Assembly (NCBI RefSeq): GCF_048544455.1
Contig: NC_133535.1
Span: 83,142,120-83,206,119 of the forward strand
Direction: 5' to 3'
DNA: 64,000 bases
Source: Silene latifolia
Taxonomy: Eukaryota; Streptophyta; Magnoliopsida; Caryophyllales; Caryophyllaceae
The notes under the pieces were generated by a model. It was not told where the DNA came from. It saw only the letters and a list, made by a program, of their open reading frames with translations, and ran no database searches. Position 1 is the stretch's first letter. Every line of letters begins with the position of its first letter. Of the stretch, positions 1-10,877 are shown one piece after another. Position numbers and translations under genes: made by a program.

Positions 1-517
1 CAAACATACAATCATACAATCACAATCTAACATCAACAATACTCCCCCAAAACCCCCAAATTACCCAATTATGGTTTCAACCAACCTTAACAAAACATTA
101 TAAAAATTATATAAAAAGCTTACCCTCGACACAAGGATCACAACGGCGTAAAGAACAAAATGATCCGACACTCCTAGCCTTGGGAATTTGCTTACAATGC
201 GAGGAACACACTTACGTAACTTCTTTTCTTCTCAAAAGGGGTTTTTAGAACGATAAAAGAGATTAAGAAAGATGACGGAGGCTTTATATACTAATCCTGC
301 ATTATTAACAAAACCCGTCAAAATCACCCGTAAAACACACTTACTCGATCGAGTAAGTGACATACTCGATAGAGTGCCCCTTACTCGATCGAGTGTCACA
401 CGTACTCGATCGAGTACCCATCAGGTAGACTACTATTTTGCGTAAAAACATACTTACTCGACAGAGTAAGCCCCACTCGATAGAGTACCCATAGACATAG
501 AAAACCGTAGTATTACA
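1..517 (-). mobile_element. LTR fragment, Tekay-like iMet-primed LTR retrotransposon (family 1)
   Basis: This segment is homologous to the LTR at 2732-4221: it shares the GATCCGACA block, the ACTCGATCGAGT array and the terminal GTAGTATTACA. The LTR ends at 517, so read on the minus strand it starts TGTAATACTACGG. Only the U3/R part is inside the window; the rest lies to the left. A minus-strand TATA-like box (TATATAAAGCC) lies near 282-292, about 55 bp downstream, in LTR sense, of the motif array. I infer that it is the 3' LTR partner of 2732-4221. Confidence 0.75.
343..486. repeat. ACTCGATCGAGT palindrome array in LTR U3
   Basis: Six 12-bp units, three of them exact ACTCGATCGAGT and the others ACTCGATAGAGT or ACTCGACAGAGT. 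They are separated by spacers of about 5 to 50 bp. The array lies upstream of the minus-strand TATA-like box of this LTR. Confidence 0.9.
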
Positions 518-2096
518 GTGTCACAATTTGGGTTGAGGTAGGAGATAAACTAAACTAATCAACAAGATGAATAAAAACAAAGTAAAGCAAATAGAGGGGT
601 TGTAAACAATTGATTAAAGGCACTAGGGTATCATGGGTTTATAGGGGATTCATGGTTATTGATCATACAAACATGTTCTCAACTAGATGCAAGCACTTAT
701 TGTTGTGATGAGATCGAGTTAGTGTATATCTTACAATCCTTAAGAAGGTTTCGGTCCCGGAGCCGAATCGATTAGATTGTACAACACCTACAAAGTCGAC
801 TTAATCCTTCCTATTCAACTATATGCATGGTCTAATGAGGCTCGAGTGTGTTTATAAGCTTACAAGCCTCATTGAAGAGATAGGTGATGGATCAAAAAAT
901 GCAAAGATTCATAGGCTCGCATTTCATTAAACATAACATGTGCATAAGTTGAAATCACAACAAGCAAGCAAATTAATTATGAAAACATATTAGATTAAGC
1001 ATCGATCAATCCCCATGTTTGTTTCCCCTAATTCCCCATTAACCCTAGCTAAGGAAACTACTCACTCATGATCAAGTTTAGCATGCTAATAAGGTTGTCA
1101 ATCATACTAACAAAGCAAAACATGATGAATAAATGAAAGTGATTAATAATAATTAAACAAGATTAAGAAGGAATTATACCTATGGAGATGATCCAAAATA
1201 ATAAAGCAAAGAATAATAGAAGTACTTGATGTTTGATGGAAGGTTGTCAATCCTCCAAATAAACCTAAATAATCTTCTAATTACCCAAAATAAAGGAAGA
1301 ACAATAGAGACATTAAGGAAAGATTAAGATGTGATTAATATTGAGAAATGTATTACAACTAAATTAAGACTAATTTGAGAGTATTAAGATGAGATTAAGA
1401 GAGGATTACAACTTGATTAAGAGATGGTTAAGAGGTGATTCTAATCTAGGTAGTACAAAGGGGTATTTATACTAAAGATTAGGTACAAGGTTTAGGGTTA
1501 CTAAGGGCTTAAATGACTATTAAGACCCTAAGAAAAGTTGAGGAAATGCTACTCCCGAGGGAAATGAGCGGATCCTCCTTGCTAGTCCTGCCTCGGTCCG
1601 CTTGTCCCGTGGTATGGCACAGGCTATTCTGCCTTGTGATCCGCTCGGATCCTGGGAAAGACGCTCGGATCCTGGAACTGCAAGTCGCTCGTCCTGGGAA
1701 CAAGATGCTCAGATCCTGGTGCTCTGAGCTGCTCGGATCGTGCTCGATCCGCTCGGTTTCCTGGACAGAGTGCTTCTCTTCTTTTGTTCCTTAACAATCC
1801 GCAAGGATCATGTCGGGGATGCAAGGATCCTTTCATCATTGCCCATTTCACTTTATTATCTACTTAGGCCTCTAGTGTTGGTCTTCTATTTGATGCTTGG
1901 TCATTGAATGCGATCCATTTAGCTCCATTTCGCCTCATAAATGCAAGGTTAGAAATCCTTTCCTACCAAGGAGACAAAACCTAAAAGAATATGCAAAATG
2001 GGAAACTAAAGATAGTAAATGACCCAAATAAGTGCTATAAAGCATAGGAACGAGGTTAATTTGGAGACTAAATGTGCTCAAATATAAGTCACATCA
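518..2096 (-). mobile_element. Truncated minus-strand Athila-type LTR
   Basis: The reverse complement matches the LTRs of the young Athila-type element (45566-47265 and 54814-56582) along nearly its whole length. Shared stretches include the GACTTAATC/CCGAATCGATTAGATTG block and the CCTTTCCTACCAAGGA block. The 5' LTR terminus (TGATGTGAC on the minus strand) is intact at 2096. The last 150 bp or so of the LTR are missing at 518, where the sequence switches to the Tekay-like LTR. A minus-strand TATA box (GTATAAATACCCC) lies at about 1461-1473. It belongs to the same superfamily as the young Athila LTRs but is clearly diverged from them. Confidence 0.85.
1560..1775 (-). repeat. Short-motif array in Athila LTR U3 (ATCCGAGCG type)
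   Basis: On the minus strand, repeated variants of ATCCGAGCG(TC) and CGAGCGGATC occur at irregular spacing, about eight in 215 bp. They lie roughly 90 bp upstream of the LTR's TATA box. The same kind of array, with a different dominant variant, is present at the same place in the young Athila LTRs. Confidence 0.7.
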
Positions 2097-2099
2097 CCT

Positions 2100-2170
2100 A
2101 CTCGATCGAGTTACATCCACTCGATCGAGTCACTCAACTACTCGATCGAGTGCCCCCCACTCGATCGAGT
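2100..2170. repeat. ACTCGATCGAGT array (4 exact units) in leader
   Basis: Four exact copies of ACTCGATCGAGT lie within 71 bp, separated by 7 to 9 bp spacers. It is outside the recognised LTR, in the leader region of the element. Confidence 0.9.
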
Positions 2171-2259
2171 CATGCTGACTCGTATACTACCCGCATGCGT
2201 ATCTTAACACTTCCAACCACTATGTTTATATATAAAACAACAACGACAACATAACACTT

Positions 2260-2261
<2 letters not shown>

Positions 2262-2348
<87 letters not shown>
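2262..2348. repeat. (TA)n microsatellite
   Basis: An uninterrupted TA repeat of about 87 bp. Confidence 0.98.
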
Positions 2349-2354
<6 letters not shown>

Positions 2355-2716
2355 CTACTCCACGTGTTTCTAACAATGCCACGTTATAAAACATTCGCCA
2401 TACAATTTCACTATCTAACCAACATACATACATACACTATTATCATCATTCACCTCAACACCTCCTATCCTCCACATGAATTCATCCACCAATTCACACA
2501 ACACATTACTATATAGATATACAACACACAAGATAAACACATAACGATCCCGACACCCACAGTTCATAGTGACCGGTTCAAAGTTGTAGGGCGAGATCGC
2601 GACTTTAGGACGTCTCCCAAGGCTTTGCATTAGCTCCTAACAACCCCTACCCAGGTTCATTTTAGTTTGACTCCTTATGTTCACTAGGTTCATTAGTTAG
2701 AGGTTTCAAGATCGTC

Positions 2717-2728
2717 GTTCTGATACCA
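2717..2728 (-). promoter_or_regulatory. Primer-binding site, initiator tRNA-Met type
   Basis: On the minus strand this reads TGGTATCAGAAC, one mismatch from the TGGTATCAGAGC site complementary to plant initiator tRNA-Met. It lies 3 bp from the LTR end at 2732. It fixes the element's orientation as minus and identifies 2732-4221 as the 5' LTR. Confidence 0.85.
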
Positions 2729-3468
2729 CTTTGTAACACCCCCATACTCCAAGTGCCTTACCAGGACCACTTAAGGCATGGAAGTGCTACCATCTCGGTT
2801 ACCCGAGACAATGATAATCAAATGGACCATAAAGAAACGTACTTTAATAATAAAGTTTAAAGCGATACAAACCAAATCCAAAACTGATAAAATGAAATAC
2901 AAATGTTCTCAAAATGCCCACCCAACTAAACCACTAAGAGAATGTTCGACACAGCGGAAGACTTCTAAAACAGCACCGTGATGACTCAACCCAGCTATCC
3001 CATGCGCATCACTCATACCTGCTCAATAACTGATCACCATCCCCGAATGGTTCACCACAGTTTGTAAAACAATTAAACGGAGCCAGTATTGATTACACAA
3101 AACAAACAGCTGCAATAAAACAACAATACAAGTCAATCAAATCCACCAACTCCGTCACATCACCACACACCTGACTACATACTAAAGTGTGTAGTCCTGC
3201 CAGAATACTCATCGCAACAAGTATTCCACACCACCAGTGGGGGACCGCAGCCGTTTCCACCTAAGCCCCGCTCATCTCATCCGAGCGATAAACCCATGTT
3301 CCATAATGTGCACATCCCTTCTGTGGCGGGTTCCACAGAAGGCGAATCAAGGGCGTGAAGCCACTCCCGCAAGTGACTCCACTAAGCCGAGGACGCACCT
3401 CGCAAACCACGGACATTTGTACAATAATCACATTACACTACCAACAATCACCAATTTCAATATGATAT

Positions 3469-3583
<115 letters not shown>

Positions 3584-4046
3584 AAAACAATCACCAACAC
3601 ATTATGTAATCAATACTGAGTAGGAAAACCCTACCTGGAATAGCAATCACCAAAGACGATCTAGCAGCTAATCAGAATCTCTCCTCTACGAATCCTCCTC
3701 CTATAACATGCACACATACAATTACCAACTACACATCACAAAACACCTAAAACCCCCAAACATTACCCAATTAGGGTTTTAATGAAACTCAAACAAACGC
3801 TATAAAAATTATACAAGGAACTTACCCTTGACACGACGATCACAACGGTATAACGAACAAGATGATCCGACGAACCTAGCCCCGGGGATTTGCCAATAAC
3901 GCGAGAGATGCGAACAACGTAACTTCTAATCTCTCTTGAAAGGTTTTAGAATGTTGAAAAGTGTGTAAGAAAATAATGACGGAAGCTTTTATATTAATCT
4001 CGCGTTATTAACAAAACCCGTCTAAACAAACCCGTAAAACACACTT

Positions 4047-4190
4047 ACTCGATCGAGTAAGTGACTTACTCGATCGAGTGCCGCTTACTCGATCGAGTCT
4101 CCAACTTACTCGATCGAGTACCCTAGAGGCAGACTACTGTTTTGCGTCAAAAGCTACTTAATCGACAGAGTAAGCCCTACTCGATAGAGT
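4047..4190. repeat. ACTCGATCGAGT palindrome array in LTR U3
   Basis: Six units: four exact ACTCGATCGAGT, plus one ATCGACAGAGT-type and one ACTCGATAGAGT. It has the same layout as the array at 343-486. It ends about 55 bp from the minus-strand TATA-like box. Confidence 0.9.
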
Positions 4191-4221
4191 ACCCATAGAC
4201 ATAGAAAATCGTAGTATTACA

Positions 4222-4984
4222 GTATGTTAATCGTCTATTAATTTCTATTATCACCTATTTGACCATATTTTGAGCCTTCTAATTTATTTTTGTCAGTTTT
4301 AATTTATTTTCCGAACTTCTTTCATTTCTTTTCCTTTTATTTCTTATTTCTATTTCTTTCCAAGTTTCTTTTTATATTATTATTTTTTCTAATTTCCTAA
4401 TTCGATTAATTTTCTTATTTCAATTTATTTCATTTCTTTTATTTCTTTTCAAATCAATTATTTTGGCATTTATATGATGTACATCTATCATGTATATCTT
4501 GTATTATATTTTATTTTCTTGTCTTTCACATGTAATCAATTCTAAATCTCAATTTCGACATAATTGTTTGCTAAATTACGTATTCACCGACATAGTTCAA
4601 TCTCACATGCTAGGATTAACTGTGGATGTTGCATTGCATGCATATAACCGACAACATATCAAATACAAATAACTTCCCTATTCATTAGTAGAGGCCGCTA
4701 TCGAGGCGGGCGGGATTAGGTGTTCAAATAAAGAGCTTCCTAATACGCACCCTCACTCATTACTCCAGATCTTTTTGAACATCCATGTTCATTGGTATCC
4801 ACGAGAGTCATTCTAGACATAGAATGCTAAGGATAACGAGTTCTTAGTGTTCATGTCTCTACTTTGTGTCTTGACATGGCACGAGGTATTTGAAAAGTTC
4901 CAATTTCCCATAAAAAGTGGTGGCGACTCCACAAATGCACGCCTATTCAAGCGTTTCCGCGCGCGCCGCGGGTGGCCCATGTCC
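4222..4984 (+). mobile_element. 3' part of a Tat-type LTR (plus strand)
   Basis: The end GTGGCCCATGTCCACA and the block around 4690-4940 (AGAGGCCGCTATCGAGGCGG, AGAGCTTCC, GGTGGCGACTCC) match 57080-57557, the 3' part of the large Tat 5' LTR. The first 450 bp are T-rich and diverged. No primer site follows, because the sequence switches directly to the old Athila LTR. It is therefore a solo or truncated LTR inserted in that LTR. Confidence 0.75.
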
Positions 4985-5714
4985 ACAATTCTAAAAGTAA
5001 CTAACCTAATGAAAATATAAATAAATGACTAAAGAACATATAAGAAACTGGAAATAAACAAGTAATTCAGGGAGTTAGGGGTACTGGGGGTGTCATGTAG
5101 TCAAGTCTCGGTCTAAGAAAAGGGAAATATATCATTAATTAGCATTCTTTCAAACAACCAATTAGCACATTAAGTAAGGTTATTATTGTCGATTAGGGTC
5201 TTAAATTAGCATTCTTTCAAACTACCAATTAAATACTCGATTAATACATTAACTCATTATCGTGACATTAACTTAACAATCATAGTCAAGTAATTAAACT
5301 AATCAAACCTCGGATTTCTCGTCGGCTTAATTAAGTACACTAATTATCATTAGTTTCACAAGACTAATAACCAACAATAATCAAACCAAACACCATTTAA
5401 ACAATTACCTAATTCAAGACTTAAACTTTTCAACACTAACCCCCGAACCCTAACTATTAAACTACTCTAACATGATAAAATTAACACTAACGAGAATAAT
5501 CACTAACAATAAACATGAAATAAACATAATTAGAATAACAACGATTCAAACTTTAAATAAATTACCAACAAAAATTAACAAGAACATGAAATTGAAATAA
5601 ATGACATAAAAGAGAAAGGATAAGAAATTATACCAACTTTGGATGAAATTGAATATGGAAATGATAGATCTTGAAGGATGGTTACAAAAGATTAAAACTT
5701 GAGCTAATTTACTA

Positions 5715-5932
5715 CTCCCTCCGGTCAATTGTTGTCCTTTGGTATTGGCACAAAGACCAAGGAAAGAGGAAGGGGTCAATTACTAAATGACAAGTGGAAC
5801 AAATTGAGTAGGAAGGGGCGAATTCCTAAATGACAAATTGTTCATCAAGTTCATTTTTAAAATAGAAAGGACAACAACTCACTGAGACGCCTCAATATGG
5901 AAAATGACAACAAATGGCCGGGACAGAGGGAG
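5715..5932. mobile_element. Stowaway-like MITE in Athila 3' LTR
   Basis: 218 bp with terminal inverted repeats CTCCCTCCGG... and ...CAGAGGGAG, flanked on both sides by TA, as expected for Tc1/mariner-derived Stowaway MITEs. A different MITE occupies exactly the same site in the sister LTR at 17782-18234. Confidence 0.8.
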
Positions 5933-6095
5933 TATTAATTTCTACCCTAAAATAATGAGATGAGGAAATAATAGTATTTTATTTTCTAACTACTGCTCTA
6001 CTCAAAGCTAATGTTTTGTTGTTTCTAAAAAGTGGTTGCATCTAATTTTTTTTTTTTTTTTTGATTAGGTAAGAAAACTAGGTTGATCCTCTAGG

Positions 6096-7115
6096 TTAGG
6101 ACCAACCTATCTTATCCTTTCGAATGAGGGAGGTAAGTTGAAGCCACCGGCTATCAAACCACCTCGAAAGAGTTGCACATGAATGTCCAACTGAAGTCAT
6201 GAAGTCAGCAACCTTGTTGGCTTCACAAAAGAAATGTTTAATTATCACTTCATCGAAAAAATGAAGGTCTAATTTCACATCCTTGATAATACTAGAAATT
6301 TCCCACGGAATTTGGCAAGTATCTCGAATCGAGTTAATAACACATAAGTTATCACCCTCCACAATTAACTTTGAGATTCCTAAGTATTTAGCTGCTAAAA
6401 TACCTTCTTTTAAAGCAAGTGCTTCCGCAACAAGGATACTATTGGATCCGCACTTTTTTGCTCCCAACAAAACGACTTTACCATTGTGATCTCTTAAAGA
6501 ATATCCTAAAGCAGCTTTAATACCTTCTATTCTCGATCCGTCAAAATTTAGATTTAGGAAACCGTTTGTAGGTTTTTCCTACCAAATCTCTTCCTTACTA
6601 GAATTGTTTCTAGCAGACTCTTCTACCTCGGGATTGTTGAGATCCTTAAATCTAGTCACATTCCATGTCTTAGTGCTATTATTACATAAAGTAATAAGTT
6701 TGCTGATACTTAAATCAACATTATTAAAGATAATATCATTTCTATGGAACCATGCATTCCACCAAATAAAGATAATCTTTATAAAGTCATCTTTTGAAAT
6801 TAAATCCTTGAGATAATTAAGTTTCGTTATAAAATTTTGACTTATAATAGTATCATAATTTGACAAAAATTCGTTGAAACTAATAATGTTCAGGTCTTGG
6901 ATGACAGACCCAATCAAGGGACATTCGTAAAAGAAATGATCTTTGTTTTCAATACGGTTGTTGCACAGAACACAATGAGGTGGGACATCAATATGACTCT
7001 TGAGAAGTCTACTTTTCGTTGGAAGGCCGTCAACACAGGCTTTCCAAAGAAAAAATTTCAATTTAGGAGGAATATTCAATTTCCAAATCCACTGAAATTC
7101 ACATTTGTCAAGCAA
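6096..7115 (-). pseudogene. LINE RT zinc-binding and RNase H domains
   Basis: The minus-strand frame 7115-6579 contains the RT zinc-binding domain: FQWIWKLNIPPKLKFFLWK, then a C-x2-C...H...C cluster (CVLCNN...HFFYECP). The frame 6470-6096 is a plant RNase H-like domain with EALALKEGI and VEGDNLCVI carrying acidic residues of the active-site type. The two parts are separated by a frameshift or stop between 6579 and 6470. The domain order RT, zinc-binding, RNase H, poly(A) is normal for plant L1-type elements. Confidence 0.85.
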
Positions 7116-8445
7116 GAGCTTGATCGAACAAACCTTGCGCTAACCAAGTTGTTGTTTTGGTAGAGAAATTTCCATCTACGGACAACCCCCAAATTAAGGT
7201 ATCTGGAATATCATTATGTGGCACTGGAATGTTAGTAATCTGATTAACAAAATCGTTATTCACTAAACTGGATAATTTACAAACATCCCATTGCTTGTCT
7301 GAGATTATGAAATTTTTAACCAAAAGATTAAGATCACGGTTACTATCATCATCAACCATACTGCTTGTAAGTGGGTGTGAAAAAACCCAATTATCAGACC
7401 AAAACTTAATATTGCTACCATTACCTACCTGCCATCTCAGTCCTTTTCTAAACAGAGTCCGAAGACTCATTAGTTTACTCCATTGCCAAGAAGAGGCTGA
7501 ATTAGGCTTATGATCAAATAGTGAACAATTTCTCAAGTATTTTTTAGACACCACTTTGACCCATATACTTTCCTTATCCATAAGAATTATCCATAAAAGT
7601 TTCATTTGAAGAGCTTGATTAGCTGCTTCAGAAGATTTAATTTCTAAACCACCAACCGACTTTGGTAAACAAACTTTATGCCAACCAACCAAATTAGGAG
7701 AACGCTGGGAAGGATTCTTATTCCAAAGAAAGTCTCTATTAATCTTATCTAATCTATTATGGATCGATGAAGGGAGGAGGAAGCTTTGCATCTGAAAAGT
7801 TCCCTTCGCAGCTAAATTAGCATTGACAAGAACTAGTCTACCTGCTTGAGATAGAGAATTCGCTTTCCATTTCGATAATTGAGTGCAAGAAGATTGAATA
7901 ATGTTCTCGAAAGTATTTTTAGTCACTCTGCTATCAATTATAGGACATCCTAAATACTTACCCAAATGAGCTTCCTCGTTCATATGAAGAATGCCTCTAA
8001 AGGATTCACGAAGAGAGCGCTCAATATTTCTAGTTCATTGAAAAGTGGATTTGTCAAAATTAACAAATTGTCCGGAAATCGTGCAAAATTTATCTAAAAT
8101 AGACTTAATAGTTCTACAACTCTGGTTAGAGGCTTTAGCGAAAATGATAGTGTCATCCGCAAAAGTGAGAAAAAGAATTTTCTCCACCCCGGACCCAATT
8201 CTAATACCAATGTCACTAGAGCTAACATCACTATTTTTTTTTTGAGATCTTGCTAAAAAATCTCAAATAATAATAAATAAATATATATGGCGAAAGTGGG
8301 TCTCCTTGTCGAATACCTCAAGTGGGTTTAAAGACGTCTCCCGGTATTCCATTTACGAACACTGAGTAAGAAACAGTGTTTATACATGCCATAATCCATG
8401 AAATCCACTTAGCATTAAAACTCATTTGCTTAAAAGTTTCCTCGA
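7108..8445 (-). pseudogene. LINE reverse transcriptase fragment
   Basis: On the minus strand the reading begins with an FIEETF...WISWIM segment typical of the L1-type RT thumb side. GIRQGDPLSP follows, and then the catalytic FADDTIIF motif near 8150-8165. From 7983 it runs as an open frame of about 290 codons with LGKYLGCP, QAGRLVLVN and GGLEIK, all hallmarks of plant LINE RT C-termini. It has a stop before the GIRQGD motif, an internal low-complexity insertion near 8220-8280, and another stop before 7983. It would have copied LINE RNA by target-primed reverse transcription, but it is not functional. Confidence 0.88.
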
Positions 8446-9626
8446 TAAATTGTTGTCCCATAAGGGTTAGTGTCCCATTAGTTTTTATACTACACATACA
8501 TGGATGAAACGACATCTCCCTTTACACAAAATGCAGCGTCTGACTTATAATTAAAAGCAGGGGCAAGGACGTCTTTCTCTTGTCCTTTTCTTCATTTAAC
8601 TGCTCCAAAGCTCGGCCAATTGAGTCAATTAATTGACCCAATCAAAATGGAAACCCGCAACCAAGATATGAATAGGCCGATGGCAGTGAGGTGGAGATAC
8701 GGTGCTCGTCGAGATGGAGGTTGAGCGGTGGTGAGTCGAGAACGGAGTTATGGTGGTTCGCGTGGTATCCGTGCAGCAAGGGACACGGATGAAGGAGATG
8801 TGACGCTTGCGAGCAGTACGGTGGAGTTTTTGCTGGTGTTTTGATGTCAGATTCCGAGTGGAGCCATGGTTTGGTGATTGATGTCGAATTGTAGGTGCAC
8901 GACGGAGCTGGTGGTTGTTTGGTGATGCACGAGTTGGGACTCGTTTTTGGGTTGATTGCTTGTGCGCCGGAGCTGCTGCTGGTGTGACTCGGTTGTGAGC
9001 TCGTCGGGGATGGGTCCAAATCTGGTGTAGTGATGCTAATGTCGGGTTCAGCACCTTGGGAGTGAGTGATGCTGCTGGTTCACTGATGGCTGCTGATGGT
9101 GTGGTGCGAGCCGTGGGTAGAACAGGATCGGTAATGGGAGGAGCTGTGGTAGACGAATTGGTCTCGGGTTGAGCAATGATGTTTTTGCCGGTTGTTGACG
9201 GAGGAATGGCGATGATGTGGTTAATGCTGGTGGCGTGAAGGTGATTGAACTCGTGGGAGAGGAGGTGAGAATAGAGTACTGGGTTGAATGTCCATAAAGA
9301 GTGAAATTGGTGATGGAATGGGCTCCGTTGTGTGGTTTCGAAAGGGATGTTGCTTTAGACTTCATTTCCTTGGCTCTTTACTCGTCATTGACCGGTCTTG
9401 CGGTCACTCGCCTTCACGGATATTGACCTTTACTCACGATCCGAACACCTACAAAATCAATATAAAGAAACGCAATAACCAATTCTACAAATATACAATA
9501 ATTAAATTAAGTTACTAATTACTAATTACGATAATAAACTGAGCTATTTAATCAAATAAGCACACAAAATCGAGTCGGGGGAATGTATAAATGAGGAGTA
9601 AAATGCGACCAAAATCCTACTCATCA

Positions 9627-9640
9627 AATATCCCCACACT
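9627..9640 (-). promoter_or_regulatory. Polypurine tract of old Athila element
   Basis: On the minus strand AGTGTGGGGATATT directly precedes the LTR start TGATGAG. The same GGGGATATT tract precedes the 3' LTR of the young Athila element at 54814. It would prime plus-strand DNA synthesis. Confidence 0.75.
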
Positions 9641-9758
9641 TAAACCTTACTCGTCCTTGAGTACGCTCATTAAATAAACTAAGACCCGTAATATAAAATG
9701 ATTATCTAAACTACTAATATCTGATGAAAGGCAATTAACGGGCCTTCTCCGTCCCTTC

Positions 9759-10554
9759 TGAAACAAATGAGGGACTGAATTATAGTGTTAAAACAACCGG
9801 TTTTTCAAGGTTAAAGATGAGCACAATTGCAAAGATTCCAAGAGAAAATGACAACAAATGGTCCCCTTTTTGTGTCTCCTAAAGGCGCCAAAGCAATTGA
9901 AGAGCAAGGACAATAATTCAAGGGATGCCAACATACAAACAAAGGGCTTCCATCAGCCATTTACATGGCTGCCAAGGCCGCCTATTATTTTGTCATGTGT
10001 TTTGCTTTAAGTGTAAAATGTCAACTTGTACTTTTGTCTTGTTTCTCTTTTAATTATGGCCCTAGGATTTTTTGTTAGATGAATGACCTAGATTTAACTT
10101 GAGTTTTATCCTAGGCTTTGTGCTTTGGAAGAGTATTATCCTAGTCTTAAACTTTCTTTGTGATCTTGTTTAAGTCAGATCTTTCTATTTTTAACGCAAA
10201 TAAAACCCTCTAAAATAGCCCCAAACCCAGAGCAAACAATACACAAAAAACAACTTGTTTACAGTAATAAGCAACAGTCTGCCTGACTATTATTTTTGTC
10301 ATTCGGGTCTTGTAATATGTCATTTGTTAGTTGGGTTTGTTTTGGATCGTGGCTCTTCCTCCATTTCTCGTTTGCTCCTGCCAACGCGAGGGCGAGGACA
10401 AGCCAAGCGCTTTCCTGGACCGTCCTATCCTAAGCCCGGTTTTAGGCTTCTTTTTATGTTATTTTTGTGTCTTATGTAACGGTCTCGGGTACTGTTGCTT
10501 TTGTTGCTATTTTGTTGAGCATTTGCGGCCTGTTTTGGGCTGATTACGGACCAC
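9759..10554 (+). repeat. LTR1 of small non-autonomous element
   Basis: 796 bp, nearly collinear with LTR2. It lacks about 125 bp present at 11222-11350 of LTR2, the segment with the TATA box and presumed transcription start. LTR1 is therefore promoterless. Confidence 0.82.
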
Positions 10555-10574
10555 CTAATTTTTTTATTCCAAAG

Positions 10575-10586
10575 TGGTAAGAGGGC
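10575..10586 (+). promoter_or_regulatory. Degenerate primer-binding site
   Basis: TGGTAAGAGGGC lies about 20 bp after LTR1 and resembles the iMet site TGGTATCAGAGC, with several changes and a shift. The assignment is tentative. Confidence 0.45.
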
Positions 10587-10877
10587 TTCGGCTCTTGCGT
10601 TTTCTCTGACCAAGACGATCTTGGGAAAAGGTGGTCCTTGGTGTTCTAGGGCGTTGGCTAACAAGGCGGTTCTAAGTCTGTGTTGTGTGTTCTCGGATTA
10701 TAATTAGGTCCCAAGTAAATGCTGTGTGTTCTCGGGTTGGGATGGTTCTTTTTGTTTGTCCTCTTAACATCTACACTAAATTTTTCTAAAAATGTTTTTG
10801 TTTTTGAAATCGTCTTTGTTATACCATGTTCTTAACCGCAAAAGTTTGAGGACAAACTTTTCTCAACAAAGGGAGTT

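Larger units (their letters stand above)
2097..2731 (-). mobile_element. Leader/internal remnant of Tekay-like family 1 element
   Basis: Non-coding DNA between the Athila LTR fragment and the LTR at 2732. It holds a four-unit ACTCGATCGAGT array, a (TA)n tract and, next to the LTR, a minus-strand primer site. It is weakly similar to the leader at 37400-38138 of the second Tekay-like element, where a motif array again sits about 600 bp from the primer site. No coding potential is seen; the long tyrosine/isoleucine frames are translations of the (TA)n tract. Confidence 0.65.
6047..8445 (-). mobile_element. 5'-truncated L1-type LINE (non-LTR retrotransposon)
   Basis: Read on the minus strand it carries the C-terminal reverse transcriptase, an RT zinc-binding domain, an RNase H domain and a 16-base poly(A) tail (poly-T at 6047-6062 on plus). 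The sister LTR at about 18351-18370 preserves the empty site (GTCTAAATTGTTGTCCC). This dates the LINE insertion after the Athila insertion and gives a target duplication of only about 3-4 bp (TTA/TTTA on the minus strand). It is dead, truncated upstream of most of the reverse transcriptase. Confidence 0.88.
4985..9626 (-). mobile_element. 3' LTR of old Athila-type element, interrupted by a MITE and a LINE
   Basis: About 2.2 kb of LTR once the LINE (6047-8445) is removed. It is collinear with the 5' LTR at 16886-18719 plus 34234-35053. The 5' LTR end (minus TGATGAGTAGGATTTTGG) lies at 9626, next to a purine-rich tract. The last 160 bp or so at the other end are replaced by the Tat LTR fragment. 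Proline/serine/threonine-rich open frames on the minus strand (8629-9365) occur in both LTR copies. I treat them as non-coding LTR sequence because they have no recognisable domain and are not conserved in reading frame between the copies. Confidence 0.85.

Noticed and set aside
343..486. Regularly spaced 12-bp palindromes resembling a CRISPR array
   Set aside because: Repeats are too short and spacers too short and uneven. There are no cas genes, and the setting is a plant LTR U3.
2259..2516. Tyr-Ile repeat reading frames on both strands
   Set aside because: They are translations of the (TA)n microsatellite, with no start context or domain.
8629..9365. Pro/Ser/Thr-rich minus-strand frames
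   Set aside because: They lie in the old Athila LTR, and the second LTR copy (34234-35053) breaks the frame. No domain is visible.
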